Under the pieces are notes generated by a model, which was given only the letters and a program-made list of their open reading frames with translations, did no database searches and had not been told where the DNA came from. This document shows, piece after piece, positions 35,875 through 47,006 of a stretch of 64,000 bases of DNA; the stretch's first letter is position 1; every line of letters starts with the position of its first letter. This DNA is from Caldilineaceae bacterium (GTDB lineage Bacteria; Chloroflexota; Anaerolineae; Caldilineales; Caldilineaceae): NCBI GenBank assembly GCA_020634815.1, contig JACKBA010000003.1:124001-188000 (forward strand), read 5' to 3'. A program made the position numbers and the translations under genes.

Positions 35875-35953
35875 CGTAACGGTTTGCGTAACTCGACTTA
35901 CTGATACGCGCGACGCTTTGAGGGTACGATCCAACCGTACAACCGTCGAGGAT

Positions 35954-35987
35954 GCCGCCGTCTCCTGACAGCCGGCGGCACATTTTT
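35954..35987 (+). terminator. Terminator after the HAD-like gene
   Basis: GCCGCCG/CGGCGGC stem (35954-35960, 35973-35979) with a 12-nt loop followed by ACATTTTT. It lies only 18 bp before the ftsH start, so it may also lie in the ftsH leader. Confidence 0.55.
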
Positions 35988-36005
35988 CAGACAGAATATG
36001 CTGCA

Positions 36006-37931
<1,926 letters not shown>

Positions 37932-37973
37932 CCAAGCGGAGCCGTGGCAAGCCAGCCGCAAACAGACAAAATG

Positions 37974-38008
37974 ACGGGCATGGAACTCACGCTTCCATGC
38001 CCGTTTTT
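37974..38008 (+). terminator. Intrinsic terminator of ftsH
   Basis: Perfect 12-bp stem ACGGGCATGGAA/TTCCATGCCCGT (37974-37985, 37993-38004), 7-nt loop, then TTTTC. AAAAT before the stem makes it usable from the other strand. Confidence 0.88.
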
Positions 38009-38074
38009 CTTTGTGGCTGATCGGCACAAGACGGCTCCGGCTGTCTGGCGGAAATCTACTTCAGCGAACGACTC

Positions 38075-38095
38075 GTAGTAACGACTTCAGTCGTT
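38075..38095 (+). repeat. REP-like element, copy 2
   Basis: Starts GTAGTAACGACTTCAGTCG; arms AACGACT/AGTCGTT form a 7-bp hairpin. It faces copy 3 in inverted orientation 16 bp away, like a BIME pair. Confidence 0.75.
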
Positions 38096-38111
38096 TTTCC
38101 CGCAAGCAAGA

Positions 38112-38132
38112 AGCGGCTGAAGCCGCCACTAC
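38112..38132 (-). repeat. REP-like element, copy 3
   Basis: Read on the minus strand it starts GTAGTGGCGGCTTCAGCCG. Relative to copy 2 both arms changed A to G and T to C together, so the hairpin is preserved by compensating substitutions. Confidence 0.75.
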
Positions 38133-38159
38133 TGTTCGCGGACACCTTTACGCCCACAA

Positions 38160-39059
38160 CTAGACCACGGCGGTTCTTTCCGCGGCGCCGGCCACCTGCC
38201 GGCTGACGGCAACGGCGATCTGGGCGGCCACGGCGGCATTGTTCTTGAGCAGCGCCAGGTTCGCTTCAAGGCTGCGCGCGCCGGTCAACTCGGCGATGCG
38301 GCTGAGCAGGAAGGGCGTCACCTCGGCGGAACGCAGCCCGCGCTCCGCCGCCTCCGCCACCGCCTGTGCGATGGCCGGCTCGATCTCGGCGGCGGGGATT
38401 TCGGCCTCAGCCGGGATGGGCACAGCGACCAGGAGCCCGCCCGGCAAGCCGAGCGCCTGCTTTGCCAGCCAGAGATCGGACACCTCCTGCGGTGTGTCGC
38501 AGCGCACGTCGACGGGCAGCCCGCTCGTGCGGCTGTAGAAGGCCGGGAAGTCGTCGGTGCCGTAGCCCACTACGGTGACGCCGTGCGTCTCCAGGTACTC
38601 CAGCGTCGCCGGCAGGTCGAGGATGGCCTTGGCGCCGGCGCAAACCACGATCACCGGCGTCTGCGCCAGTTCCTGGAGGTCGGCGCTGATGTCGTCACCG
38701 GCGCCGCGGTGGACGCCGCCGATGCCGCCAGTAGCAAAGACCTGGATCCCAAAACGGCTCGCAATCCACATGGTCGTGGCGACGGTCGTCGCGCCGTCGA
38801 GCTTGCGGGCGACGACGATGGGCAGGTCACGCCGGCTGACCTTGCGCACACCCTCGGCGGTCGCCAGGTGCAGCAGTTCGGCCTCGCTCAGCCCGGCGCG
38901 CAACTCGCCGCCGATGATGGCCACGGTGCGCGCTTCGGCGCCATGCCCGCGCACGATTTCTTCCATTGCGCGCGCGAGTTCCAGGTTCTGCGGATAGGGC
39001 AGCCCGTGCGAGATCACGGTCGATTCCAGCGCCACGGTCGGCGTACTTGTGCGGTTCAT
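38160..39059 (-). CDS. psuG: Pseudouridine-5'-phosphate glycosidase
   Basis: Splits pseudouridine 5'-phosphate to uracil and ribose 5-phosphate in pseudouridine breakdown. The 299 residues have the family opening VALESTVISHGLPYPQN, GRANT-like blocks IGGELRAGL and VSRRDLPIVVARKLDGATTVATTM (quoted in parts: VSRRDLPIVVA, GATTVATTM), the GGIGGVHRGAG motif (about 116-126) and SRTSGLPVDVRCDTP. No pseudouridine kinase (psuK) is adjacent; the upstream partner is the AlaX-like gene with a 6-bp gap. Confidence 0.94.
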   Translation of the reverse strand: MNRTSTPTVALESTVISHGLPYPQNLELARAMEEIVRGHGAEARTVAIIGGELRAGLSEAELLHLATAEGVRKVSRRDLPIVVARKLDGATTVATTMWIASRFGIQVFATGGIGGVHRGAGDDISADLQELAQTPVIVVCAGAKAILDLPATLEYLETHGVTVVGYGTDDFPAFYSRTSGLPVDVRCDTPQEVSDLWLAKQALGLPGGLLVAVPIPAEAEIPAAEIEPAIAQAVAEAAERGLRSAEVTPFLLSRIAELTGARSLEANLALLKNNAAVAAQIAVAVSRQVAGAAERTAVV

Positions 39060-39065
39060 CGTCGG

Positions 39066-40277
39066 TCAATCCTTTTTCTGTTCCAGAACCAGGCCGCTCG
39101 CGTGGTCGAGCGCGGCCTGGGCGAGTTCAGGCGCAATACCGCCGCCCTGTGCGTGCTCCGGGCGACCGCCGCCACCGCCGCCGAAGGCGCGCAGCGTATC
39201 GCGCAGCAGGGTGCCCATGTGCATATTCAGATCCGCCGAACGGCAGAAGATAACCGTGACCTTGTCGCCCGCGGTGCCGGCCAGCAGGCCAATCGTCGCG
39301 GGATGCGCGCTCAACCGCGCAGCCACAGCCTTGAGGGCATCGGGCGAGTGCTGGGCGGAAAGCCAGGCAACGAGCGTTGCGCCGTTTACCACGGTACCGT
39401 GCGCGAGCAGTTCGGCGGCCTCGTAGCCGGCCAGTTGCTCGCCGAGCAGGCCAAGCTCGCGCTCGGCGGCGCGGCTCTGCTCCTGCAGCCGCTCAACCAG
39501 CGACGGCACGGCAGCCGGCTCGTTGCTGAAAAGCGCAGCGGTCGCCAGCAGCAGGTCATGCTTGCGGCCGTAGTCGCGACAGGCACGCAGCCCGCAGAGA
39601 AAGGTGACGCGTGTCTGGTTGCGGCGGCGCTCCTGACGCACCAGCTTGATCGGCGCGATCTCCGCCGTCGTGCGCACATGCGTCCCGCCGCAGGCCGAGT
39701 AGTCGAAGGCCTCGATCTCCACGATACGAATGACACCCGTCACCTTGGGCGGCCGGCGCAGCGGCACCGCGGCCAGCCCCGCTTCATCGACGAAATAGGC
39801 ACGAATGGGCAGCGCACGATAGGCCAGCTCGTTGGCCAGACCTTCGATTTCGGCAAGCTGCGCCGGCGAAACGTCCGGCGTGTCGAGGTCGAGGGTCGAT
39901 TCCTCGGCGCCAAAGTGGACCGAGACAGTTTCCCAGCCAAAGTGCCGGAAGAAGTGCTGCGAAAGCAGATGCTGGCCCGAATGCTGCTGCATATGGTCGT
40001 AGCGCCGCGTCCAATCGATCGCACCGTGAACGACATCGCCCACACCGAAGGCGGGGGCACCATCCAGCACGTGGAGCACGCCGTCGTCCGCCGCCACGAC
40101 ATCCACGACCGCCATGCCGCCAAGCGTTCCCGTGTCGTGCAACTGTCCGCCCGAGGTCGGGTAGAAGCAGCTTTGCGCCAGCCGCACGGCCGGCCGCCCG
40201 TCAACGTCGTCAATCGCAAAGACAGGGGATTCAAAGGCCGCAAGATAGGAATCGGTGTAGTAGAGTCGGTCGCTCAT
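39066..40277 (-). CDS. AlaX-type alanyl-tRNA editing protein with DHHA1 domain
   Basis: Stand-alone homologue of the AlaRS editing region, expected to deacylate Ser- or Gly-mischarged tRNA(Ala). The 403 residues include an N-terminal beta-barrel, the zinc-binding HSGQH (His99/His103) and CGGTH (Cys196-His200) motifs, a coiled-coil-like stretch (about 235-275) and a C-terminal DHHA1 domain ending with the glycine-rich FGGGGGGRPEHAQGGG. Length and DHHA1 place it with the long AlaX-L forms. I use ATG 40277; a TTG two codons earlier is weaker. It is first in a two-gene operon with psuG. Confidence 0.92.
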   Translation of the reverse strand: MSDRLYYTDSYLAAFESPVFAIDDVDGRPAVRLAQSCFYPTSGGQLHDTGTLGGMAVVDVVAADDGVLHVLDGAPAFGVGDVVHGAIDWTRRYDHMQQHSGQHLLSQHFFRHFGWETVSVHFGAEESTLDLDTPDVSPAQLAEIEGLANELAYRALPIRAYFVDEAGLAAVPLRRPPKVTGVIRIVEIEAFDYSACGGTHVRTTAEIAPIKLVRQERRRNQTRVTFLCGLRACRDYGRKHDLLLATAALFSNEPAAVPSLVERLQEQSRAAERELGLLGEQLAGYEAAELLAHGTVVNGATLVAWLSAQHSPDALKAVAARLSAHPATIGLLAGTAGDKVTVIFCRSADLNMHMGTLLRDTLRAFGGGGGGRPEHAQGGGIAPELAQAALDHASGLVLEQKKD

Positions 40278-40318
40278 GTTCAAGCCATCTCTGTCGTTGC
40301 ACGAGTGCGTATCGGGTG

Positions 40319-40327
40319 ATTATACCA
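40319..40327 (-). promoter_or_regulatory. Extended -10 promoter of the AlaX-psuG operon
   Basis: TGGTATAAT on the minus strand (TGn plus TATAAT) about 42 nt before the ATG at 40277; no consensus -35. Confidence 0.55.
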
Positions 40328-40486
40328 AGCGGCCCGCCCTTTGGCCGATCCGCACGGTGTAGATTCCGGCAAACTTGATGGCACGGAATGGCGGCATCTG
40401 CGTTACAATAGGAGCCATGGCGAGACGATATTTCCCGATATCTGCCCGTTTCACCCGACGACCACACCATCCCAAAGGGAGCATTC

Positions 40487-41125
40487 ATGCATCTATACAT
40501 GATTCGTCACGGTCAAAGCTATGTCAATCTGCCGGATTGGTCGGGCACGAACTGGGATCAGCCGCTGACTGAGCTTGGCCGGCGGCAAGCTGCCGCCCTG
40601 GCCGCGTGGCTGCCGCAACGGCTGCCGTCGGTCGACACCATTTACGCAAGCACCATGGCACGCGCCCGTGAGACGGCCGCCCCGCTGGCCGAGGTATATA
40701 ACATGCCGATTTCGTTTGAAGATCGCGTGCGCGAAATCGGCAACAACCGCTACGACCACGTTCCCTGGTCGGCCGACGAGCAGCCGGGGCGTTTCGCCGA
40801 TTTCTGGGCGAGCGAGCGGCCCTTTGCGCCGGTCATGGAGGAGCCGAAGAGCGAGACGCTCATGCATTTCCGCGCGCGCGTCGGCGTCTTCATCGAGGAA
40901 ATTGTCGCCGCCCATCGCGGCGAGCGCGTGCTCGTCGTCTGTCACGGCGGCGTCATCGAGTTCGCCTTCGACCACATCTTCAATATCGGCCCGTGGCGGC
41001 GTTGTGAGGTGTGGACGCACAATACCGGAGTCACGCACTTTGAATACGTGGAGCACCCAGGGCGCGAAGTCTGGCGCCTGCGCAGCCATGATCGCGTCGA
41101 CCACCTTACGCCCGACCTGCGCTGA
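40487..41125 (+). CDS. Histidine phosphatase (phosphoglycerate mutase-like) family protein
   Basis: A 212-residue branch-1 histidine phosphatase. The catalytic RHG is in MIRHGQS (His8), with the second Arg in ARARET, the acid in the central insert and the second His in VVCHGGVIEF. Members range from cofactor-dependent mutases to broad phosphatases; the substrate is not evident. GGGAG lies 6 nt upstream of the ATG and a TACAAT -10 is at 40404-40409. Confidence 0.9.
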   Translation: MHLYMIRHGQSYVNLPDWSGTNWDQPLTELGRRQAAALAAWLPQRLPSVDTIYASTMARARETAAPLAEVYNMPISFEDRVREIGNNRYDHVPWSADEQPGRFADFWASERPFAPVMEEPKSETLMHFRARVGVFIEEIVAAHRGERVLVVCHGGVIEFAFDHIFNIGPWRRCEVWTHNTGVTHFEYVEHPGREVWRLRSHDRVDHLTPDLR

Positions 41126-41186
41126 CCGGAGTCGCCCCTTGCACAGCGGCTAGCGGTCAGTTTCTCTCAACCATGGAACCTACCCA

Positions 41187-44100
41187 ATGACGAGACAGAG
41201 TTCCAGAAACAGTCGCTTGTTCCACAAAGCGGGCGAGATCGCCGCAGTCAGCGGTCTCTATGTTCTTGCGGCCCAGGTGGGCTTGTTGACCGGCGTGGAG
41301 CGGGATATGCCGCTGCTCATCTGGCCGGCATCCGGCATTGCAGCAGCCGCCGTCATTCTGTTGGGGAATGGTGGCGTCGTGGGGGTGTGGCTTGGCGCGT
41401 TTCTGGCCACCCTGGCGCTCTACAACGGCTTCCTCCCGCTGCGCACCAGCGTGCCGGCGGCAGCCTTTGTCGGAATTTTCGCGTCGCTCCAGGCCCTGCT
41501 TGTCGTGCGGCTGGCAGCGCGCTGGATCGGGCCATTCCCGAAGGAGCCGCGCCTTTCGCATCTTCTGCGGTTTTCTACCGTGGCAGCCGTAAGCGCCGCA
41601 GTTGGTACGACGGCCGGCATTGCGACCATCCTGGCAGCCGGGGTGCCGCTTGCTGCACCGGTGGCGATTGCCTGGCTGTCAGCGTGGGCAGGCAACCTGT
41701 TGGGAATCGTGCTGTTCACACCGTTTCTCCTCATGCTCCACCGGTGGTTTCACAGCGAATCTATCGAGCACCAGTTGGCGCCAATGATATTCGGCCTGGG
41801 TATCGGCCTGGCGCTGCTCATCTTCCTGTTACTTTGGAAACAGGAAAATGAAAGGATACGCGTTCTGTTTGAAGGCGAAGCCGTAACAACGGGCGCCGAA
41901 TTCCAGGAGATGCTCGACCGCCACATGCATGCGCTCGACTCCGCCAGGAACCTCATGCTCACCTCGGAGCTTGTGGAGCGACACGAATTCGAGACCTTCA
42001 GCAGGCTTCATGCGTCAGACCTTGACGTGCCCGGATTGGTGGGCCTTGCGTGGGCGCCGCGCGTAGCAGAGAGCGAGCGAGCCGCGTTCGAAGCAGGGCT
42101 GCCGGCCAGCGAGCCGCGTGCAATACAGATTACGGCCTGGGACGCGCCCGGCGAGGATGCCCCTGCTGCTCCAGACGGCATCTATTTCCCAATCTCTTAC
42201 CTCTATCCCCAAACAGATAACGCGGCGCTATTGGGACTGGATCTCGGCACGATCCCGGAGGCCGCCGGCGCCATGAGCGCCGCGGCTGCTACCGGCGCGG
42301 CAGCCATGACCGCGCCCTTTGCGCTGTCATGGCTGCCGGACGCACCCACGGGCGTCATGAGCATCCTCCCGATCGCGACAACAGATCGTTCCACGGCCGA
42401 AGTCGCGGGGCAAGAGGGCGAGTTGGCCGGTTATCTCGTGGCCTTCATGCGCGCAGATGCCATGCTGGCAGCCGTAACGGCGGGCACCGACATGAATGAT
42501 CGCGATATCTACGTCGTCGATGCCGCGGCCGACGGCCAGTTACTCGCCGCGCAGAGTGTTCGCAGCGGCGATACTGGTCGAACAGCGGCCACAGCGATAT
42601 CGACCCTACGCAGCGATCTGCCTGTCACGATGAGCAACCGCACCTGGATGATTAGCTCCGTTGCCCTGCCAGGCTTTGGCGCCCAGCAGCGGACCGGCCT
42701 ACCCGTCAGTGCGGCGCTGACCGTGCTCACCGTCGCATCGCTGCTTTCCGTGTATGTGGCACGCCGCCAACATGGGGCCGAGATTCTGCGCCAGTCGCAG
42801 GAAAAATACCGCCTGCTGGCCGAAAATATCTCCGACGTCATCTGGCTCATGGATGCCGAGACATCCCAGTTTGTCTATGTTAGCCCGTCGGTCGAGGCGC
42901 TCACCGGTTACACCCCTGCCGACCTGTTGTCCAAAGATGTGCCGCCCACCCTGATCCCGGATTCAACCGAATGGGCTACGCGGACGCTGCCGTCGCGCCT
43001 GGCTGCCTTCCAGCACCAGGAAAAGGATGCCTACGTCGACGAAGTTGCCATTGCACGCGCCGACGGCACGCATGTATGGACGGAGATCATGACGCGGTAC
43101 CAGATCGACGCCGAGACCGGTCGCGTGTTGATCTATGGTGTCTCGCGCAACATCGACGAGCGCAAGACAATTGAAAAGGCCCTGCACCGCTCTGAGATGC
43201 AATTTCGCACCCTCTTTGAAGGCGCTGCCGAGGGGATCATCGCCGCTGACATCAACTCGCTAACCTTCGCGTTTGTGAACCCGACAATTTGCGCGTTGTT
43301 CGGCTACACGGCCGACGAATTTCTGCGGCTTGGTGTGCAGGACCTGCATCCACCGCAGGCGCGGTCGCAAGCCTTGGCAGGGTTCCAGGCCCTCGCCACC
43401 GGTACGAAACAGCGCATTACCGCCCTTCCCTGCGTGCGGCGCGACGGCACACTGTTTTATGCCGATGTCACCAGATCGCCGGTCGACATCGACGGCGAAG
43501 ACTACATTGTCGGCTTCTTCACCGATGTGACGCATCGCACGCTTGCCGAGAAAGCGTTGCACTGGGAGACGTCGCTGCTGCGCTCGCTGCTCAATTCCAT
43601 CCCCGACCTGGTCTTCTTCAAGGACGTAGACTCCGTCTATCTCGGCTGCAACGAAGCTTTCGAGTCGCTGTACGGCGCCAAAGAGGCCGATCTCGTCGGC
43701 AAGACCGATTACGACTTCACGTCGCCGGAACAGGCCGCGTTCTTCCAGGCACACGATCGCTCCATGCTGGCTTCCGGCCGGCCGCAGCGCAACGAGGAGT
43801 GGCTGACCTTTGCCGACGGCAGAGAAGCACTCTTCGACACGCTCAAAACCCCGCTCTATGGTCCGGACGGCGAACAGCGCGGCGTACTCGGCATCAGCCG
43901 CGACATCACAGAATCGCGGCGCGTAGAGGAGTTGCTGCGTACACGGATCTGGCTGGCCGAATACGCCGCTACGCACACACTGGAGGCGCTCTGCCAGGAG
44001 GTTGTGGACCAGGCCGAAAAACTGACCGGCAGCCAGGCCGGCTTCCTCCACCTCGTGCATGCGGACCAGAATGAGATCGAACTACAGACCTGGTCAACCA

Positions 44101-45698
44101 ACACCATGCAATCGATGTGCACCGCCGACAGCGCGCTCATCCATTACTCGGTGGACGCGGCGGGCATCTGGGCAGATTGTGTGCGGGTCAAACGGCCGAT
44201 CCGCCTCAACAACTATGCCGGCGCCGAAGGCCGCCGGGGGCTGCCACCAGGGCATGCCCCGATTTCGCGCTTGATGACAGCGCCGATCGTGCGCAGCGGA
44301 CAGACTGTGGCAATCCTCGGCGTCGGCAACAAAGCCGCCGACTATACCGAGCAGGATCTCGAGTTTCTGGTGCACATCGCGACCAGCGCATGGGACATCA
44401 TCCTGCGCAAGCAGGCGCAGGACGACCTGCATACAGAGCGTGCGGCGCTGGCACAGCACGTCGAGGAACGCACGGCCGACCTATCCCTCACAAATGTGCA
44501 ACTGGAACATGCCCTGCGCGTGAAAAACGAGTTTCTGGCCAACATGAGCCACGAACTGCGCACGCCGCTCAACGCCATTTTGGCTCTCTCCGAGACATTA
44601 CGCGAACAGTTGCGCGGCCCACTCAACGAACATCAGCAAAAGGCGGTGCGCATCATCGAGGAGAGCGGACATCACCTGCTTGCGTTGATCAATGATATCC
44701 TGGATCTTTCCAAGCTGGAGGCCGGCAAGCTGGAAATCATGTCACAGCCCGTGCTGTTGGTCGATGTCTGCGAATCCAGCCTCGCATTTGTCAAACAGTT
44801 GGCGCTGAAAAAGAATCTCACCGTCACCTACAACCAAGAAGATCGCAACCTGCGCATCGAGGCCGACCCGCGCCGGCTCAAGCAGATTCTCGTCAATCTG
44901 CTCAACAACGCCGTGAAGTTCACGCCCAGCGGCGGCAACGTCTGGCTCGATGTCACCCTCGACCGCGCCCGACAGGTCGTGTCCCTGACCGTGAGCGATG
45001 ACGGGATCGGCATTGCCGCTGCCGATCTGCCGCGGATTTTCCAACCTTTCACGCAACTCGATTCCGGCCTGTCACGGCAGTACGAAGGCAGTGGATTGGG
45101 GCTGGTCATCGTCAGCCGGTTGGTGGAGCTTCACAATGGCAGTATCCAGGTCACTAGCGACGGCGTCCCTGGGAAAGGGAGCAAGTTCATCGTTGCGCTG
45201 CCGTGGGCGGAGGCACCACCTGCTGCAAAGGGCATCGACTTGACCGAAAGCCCATCACATCTGGCGACCGCCACGTTGCCGTCGCCTCTGCCGGAGACGC
45301 CCGACGCCAATCGTGGCGTCATCCTCCTTGTCGAGGACAACGAGGTCAACATCCAGGTAATGGCCGAATACCTGCACGACATTGGCTTTCGCATCGAGAT
45401 TGCGCGCAACGGGCAGGAAGCTATCGACACGGCGGCATGGCTGAAGCCGGATCTGATCCTGATGGACATCCAGATGCCGGTGCTGGACGGCCTCACCGCC
45501 ACGCGCCGCCTGCGGAACAAGCCGGGCACAGCCAAGACGCCGATCATTGCGTTCACCGCGCTGGCAATGCCGGGCGATCGCGAGCGATGCCTTGCCGCCG
45601 GCGCCACCGACTATCTGGCCAAGCCCATCCGCCTGGTCGCCCTCGTGGAAATGATGGAGCGGTTACTCAACTCTGCTCCCGACAAGTCACTGCCCTGA
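41187..45698 (+). CDS. Hybrid sensor histidine kinase (MASE1-CHASE-PAS3-GAF-HisKA-HATPase-REC)
   Basis: A 1503-residue membrane sensor. In order: an N-terminal MASE1-type multi-helix domain (about 15-215), an extracytoplasmic CHASE-like domain (about 230-480), one more helix (about 507-525), PAS domains starting near 536, 668 and 793, a GAF domain (about 916-1070), a coiled linker, HisKA with phospho-accepting His1122 in SHELRTPLNA, HATPase (DDGIGI, GSGLGL near 1300) and a receiver with Asp1427 in LMDIQMP. It senses external and internal cues and passes phosphate within itself. No output-domain regulator or phosphotransfer protein is next to it; targets are unknown. The ribosome site is weak. 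Confidence 0.93.
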   Translation: MTRQSSRNSRLFHKAGEIAAVSGLYVLAAQVGLLTGVERDMPLLIWPASGIAAAAVILLGNGGVVGVWLGAFLATLALYNGFLPLRTSVPAAAFVGIFASLQALLVVRLAARWIGPFPKEPRLSHLLRFSTVAAVSAAVGTTAGIATILAAGVPLAAPVAIAWLSAWAGNLLGIVLFTPFLLMLHRWFHSESIEHQLAPMIFGLGIGLALLIFLLLWKQENERIRVLFEGEAVTTGAEFQEMLDRHMHALDSARNLMLTSELVERHEFETFSRLHASDLDVPGLVGLAWAPRVAESERAAFEAGLPASEPRAIQITAWDAPGEDAPAAPDGIYFPISYLYPQTDNAALLGLDLGTIPEAAGAMSAAAATGAAAMTAPFALSWLPDAPTGVMSILPIATTDRSTAEVAGQEGELAGYLVAFMRADAMLAAVTAGTDMNDRDIYVVDAAADGQLLAAQSVRSGDTGRTAATAISTLRSDLPVTMSNRTWMISSVALPGFGAQQRTGLPVSAALTVLTVASLLSVYVARRQHGAEILRQSQEKYRLLAENISDVIWLMDAETSQFVYVSPSVEALTGYTPADLLSKDVPPTLIPDSTEWATRTLPSRLAAFQHQEKDAYVDEVAIARADGTHVWTEIMTRYQIDAETGRVLIYGVSRNIDERKTIEKALHRSEMQFRTLFEGAAEGIIAADINSLTFAFVNPTICALFGYTADEFLRLGVQDLHPPQARSQALAGFQALATGTKQRITALPCVRRDGTLFYADVTRSPVDIDGEDYIVGFFTDVTHRTLAEKALHWETSLLRSLLNSIPDLVFFKDVDSVYLGCNEAFESLYGAKEADLVGKTDYDFTSPEQAAFFQAHDRSMLASGRPQRNEEWLTFADGREALFDTLKTPLYGPDGEQRGVLGISRDITESRRVEELLRTRIWLAEYAATHTLEALCQEVVDQAEKLTGSQAGFLHLVHADQNEIELQTWSTNTMQSMCTADSALIHYSVDAAGIWADCVRVKRPIRLNNYAGAEGRRGLPPGHAPISRLMTAPIVRSGQTVAILGVGNKAADYTEQDLEFLVHIATSAWDIILRKQAQDDLHTERAALAQHVEERTADLSLTNVQLEHALRVKNEFLANMSHELRTPLNAILALSETLREQLRGPLNEHQQKAVRIIEESGHHLLALINDILDLSKLEAGKLEIMSQPVLLVDVCESSLAFVKQLALKKNLTVTYNQEDRNLRIEADPRRLKQILVNLLNNAVKFTPSGGNVWLDVTLDRARQVVSLTVSDDGIGIAAADLPRIFQPFTQLDSGLSRQYEGSGLGLVIVSRLVELHNGSIQVTSDGVPGKGSKFIVALPWAEAPPAAKGIDLTESPSHLATATLPSPLPETPDANRGVILLVEDNEVNIQVMAEYLHDIGFRIEIARNGQEAIDTAAWLKPDLILMDIQMPVLDGLTATRRLRNKPGTAKTPIIAFTALAMPGDRERCLAAGATDYLAKPIRLVALVEMMERLLNSAPDKSLP

Positions 45699-45747
45699 CC
45701 CGCCCGCACCCTATCCGCCGCTCCAACCCGGCTGCCATCCGCGCCTC

Positions 45748-46938
45748 TCACACAGATGGCAAGGGAGCACTCTGCGCGCCATCTGCCGCCTTGGTCGTAT
45801 AGACTTCCGGCCAGATACTGGTGATCTTGGGGTACTGTTCGTAGACGGCGTCAGCAATCGCCTGCTCGTAGCCCGGCTTCACCAGTGCCACGGCGCAGCC
45901 GCCAAAGCCGGCCCCCGTCAGCCGCGCACCGTAGCAGCCCTCGACGCTGCGCATGGCGTCGACCATCGTGTCGAGCGCCGGGCTGCTCACCAGGTAATCG
46001 TCGCGCAGGCTGGCATGGCTGGCATTCATCAGCGCGCCCACCTCGGCCAGATCGCCCTGCCGCAGCGCCTCGACCGTTGCCAGGACCCGCTCGTTCTCCG
46101 AGACGACATGGCGGCAGCGGTAGTAGACATTCTCGGGCAGCAGGTGGCGATTTGCTTCCAGTTGCTCGCTCGACACGTCACGCAATGCGGCAATGCCAGG
46201 CAGCACCTGCTGGAGCAAGGCTACGCCCTCCTCGCACTCGCGACGTCGCTCGTTGTAGGCGCTGGAGGCCAACGAGCGGCTGGCACGCGTGTTGCCGATG
46301 ACCAGGGCGGCCTCTTCCGGCATGGGCACGAGCGTGTAGTCGAGCGACCGGCAGTCGATGAGCAGCGCGTGATTCTCGCGCCCCAGTTCGCTGATGAACT
46401 GGTCCATGATGCCGCAGTTGACGCCGACAAATTTGTTCTCCGCCCGCTGCGCCAGTTGGGCGATGCGCGGGCCAGCAATGATGCCTTCCTGCCCACTCGC
46501 AGCCAGCAACGCGTGCGCCGTGCTCACCTCCAGCGCGGCCGAACTGCTCAAGCCGCTGCCGCGCGGCACATTGCCGCTGAACACGGCGTCGATGCCGGTC
46601 AGACGCAGACCTTCCTGCTCCAGGCTCTGCGCCATGCCCTGGATGTAATTCAGCCAGAGCTTGTCGCGATTGAAGGCGATCGCATCGAGGTCGAAGCTGC
46701 CTTCTTCGCCAAACTCGGCCGAATAGAGCCGCACCTGCCGATCGGCGCGCGGGCGCAGGACAAAGCGCACGTCGCGCTTGAGCGCGACGGGGAGCACGAA
46801 GCCGTCGTTATAATCGGTGTGCTCACCGATGAGATTGACGCGTCCGGGGCCGGCGCTCACCAAAGTCGGCTCGCCGTCAAAATGCTGCCGGAACTGCTGG
46901 ATCAGTTCTTGTGTTCGTTCGTCGTAGAGCGTGGACAT
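45748..46938 (-). CDS. galK: Galactokinase
   Basis: Phosphorylates galactose at C1 in the Leloir pathway. The 396 residues have the galactokinase signature GRVNLIGEHTDYNDGFVLP (about 32-50), the GHMP ATP loop PRGSGLSSSAALEV and the C-terminal GARLTGAGFGGCAVAL. ATG 46938 is preferred over the upstream open frame, which is not homologous. A TATAAT -10 lies at 46996-47001. Other gal genes are not in the window. Confidence 0.94.
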   Translation of the reverse strand: MSTLYDERTQELIQQFRQHFDGEPTLVSAGPGRVNLIGEHTDYNDGFVLPVALKRDVRFVLRPRADRQVRLYSAEFGEEGSFDLDAIAFNRDKLWLNYIQGMAQSLEQEGLRLTGIDAVFSGNVPRGSGLSSSAALEVSTAHALLAASGQEGIIAGPRIAQLAQRAENKFVGVNCGIMDQFISELGRENHALLIDCRSLDYTLVPMPEEAALVIGNTRASRSLASSAYNERRRECEEGVALLQQVLPGIAALRDVSSEQLEANRHLLPENVYYRCRHVVSENERVLATVEALRQGDLAEVGALMNASHASLRDDYLVSSPALDTMVDAMRSVEGCYGARLTGAGFGGCAVALVKPGYEQAIADAVYEQYPKITSIWPEVYTTKAADGAQSAPLPSV

Positions 46939-46995
46939 GACAATGCTGCTTTCCGTTTTGGTTTGCGTGACAAGGCAACAACCTGTGTTTGTTCC

Positions 46996-47001
46996 ATTAT
47001 A
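46996..47001 (-). promoter_or_regulatory. -10 element of galK
   Basis: TATAAT on the minus strand, about 58 nt before the galK ATG, overlapping the 3' end region of the convergently oriented upstream gene's tail. No good -35 at 16-18 bp. Confidence 0.4.
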
Positions 47002-47006
47002 CCCGG

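Noticed and set aside
38583..40319. Plus-strand open frame of 578 codons
   Set aside because: Antisense to psuG and the AlaX-like gene; composition is that of a GC-rich shadow frame.
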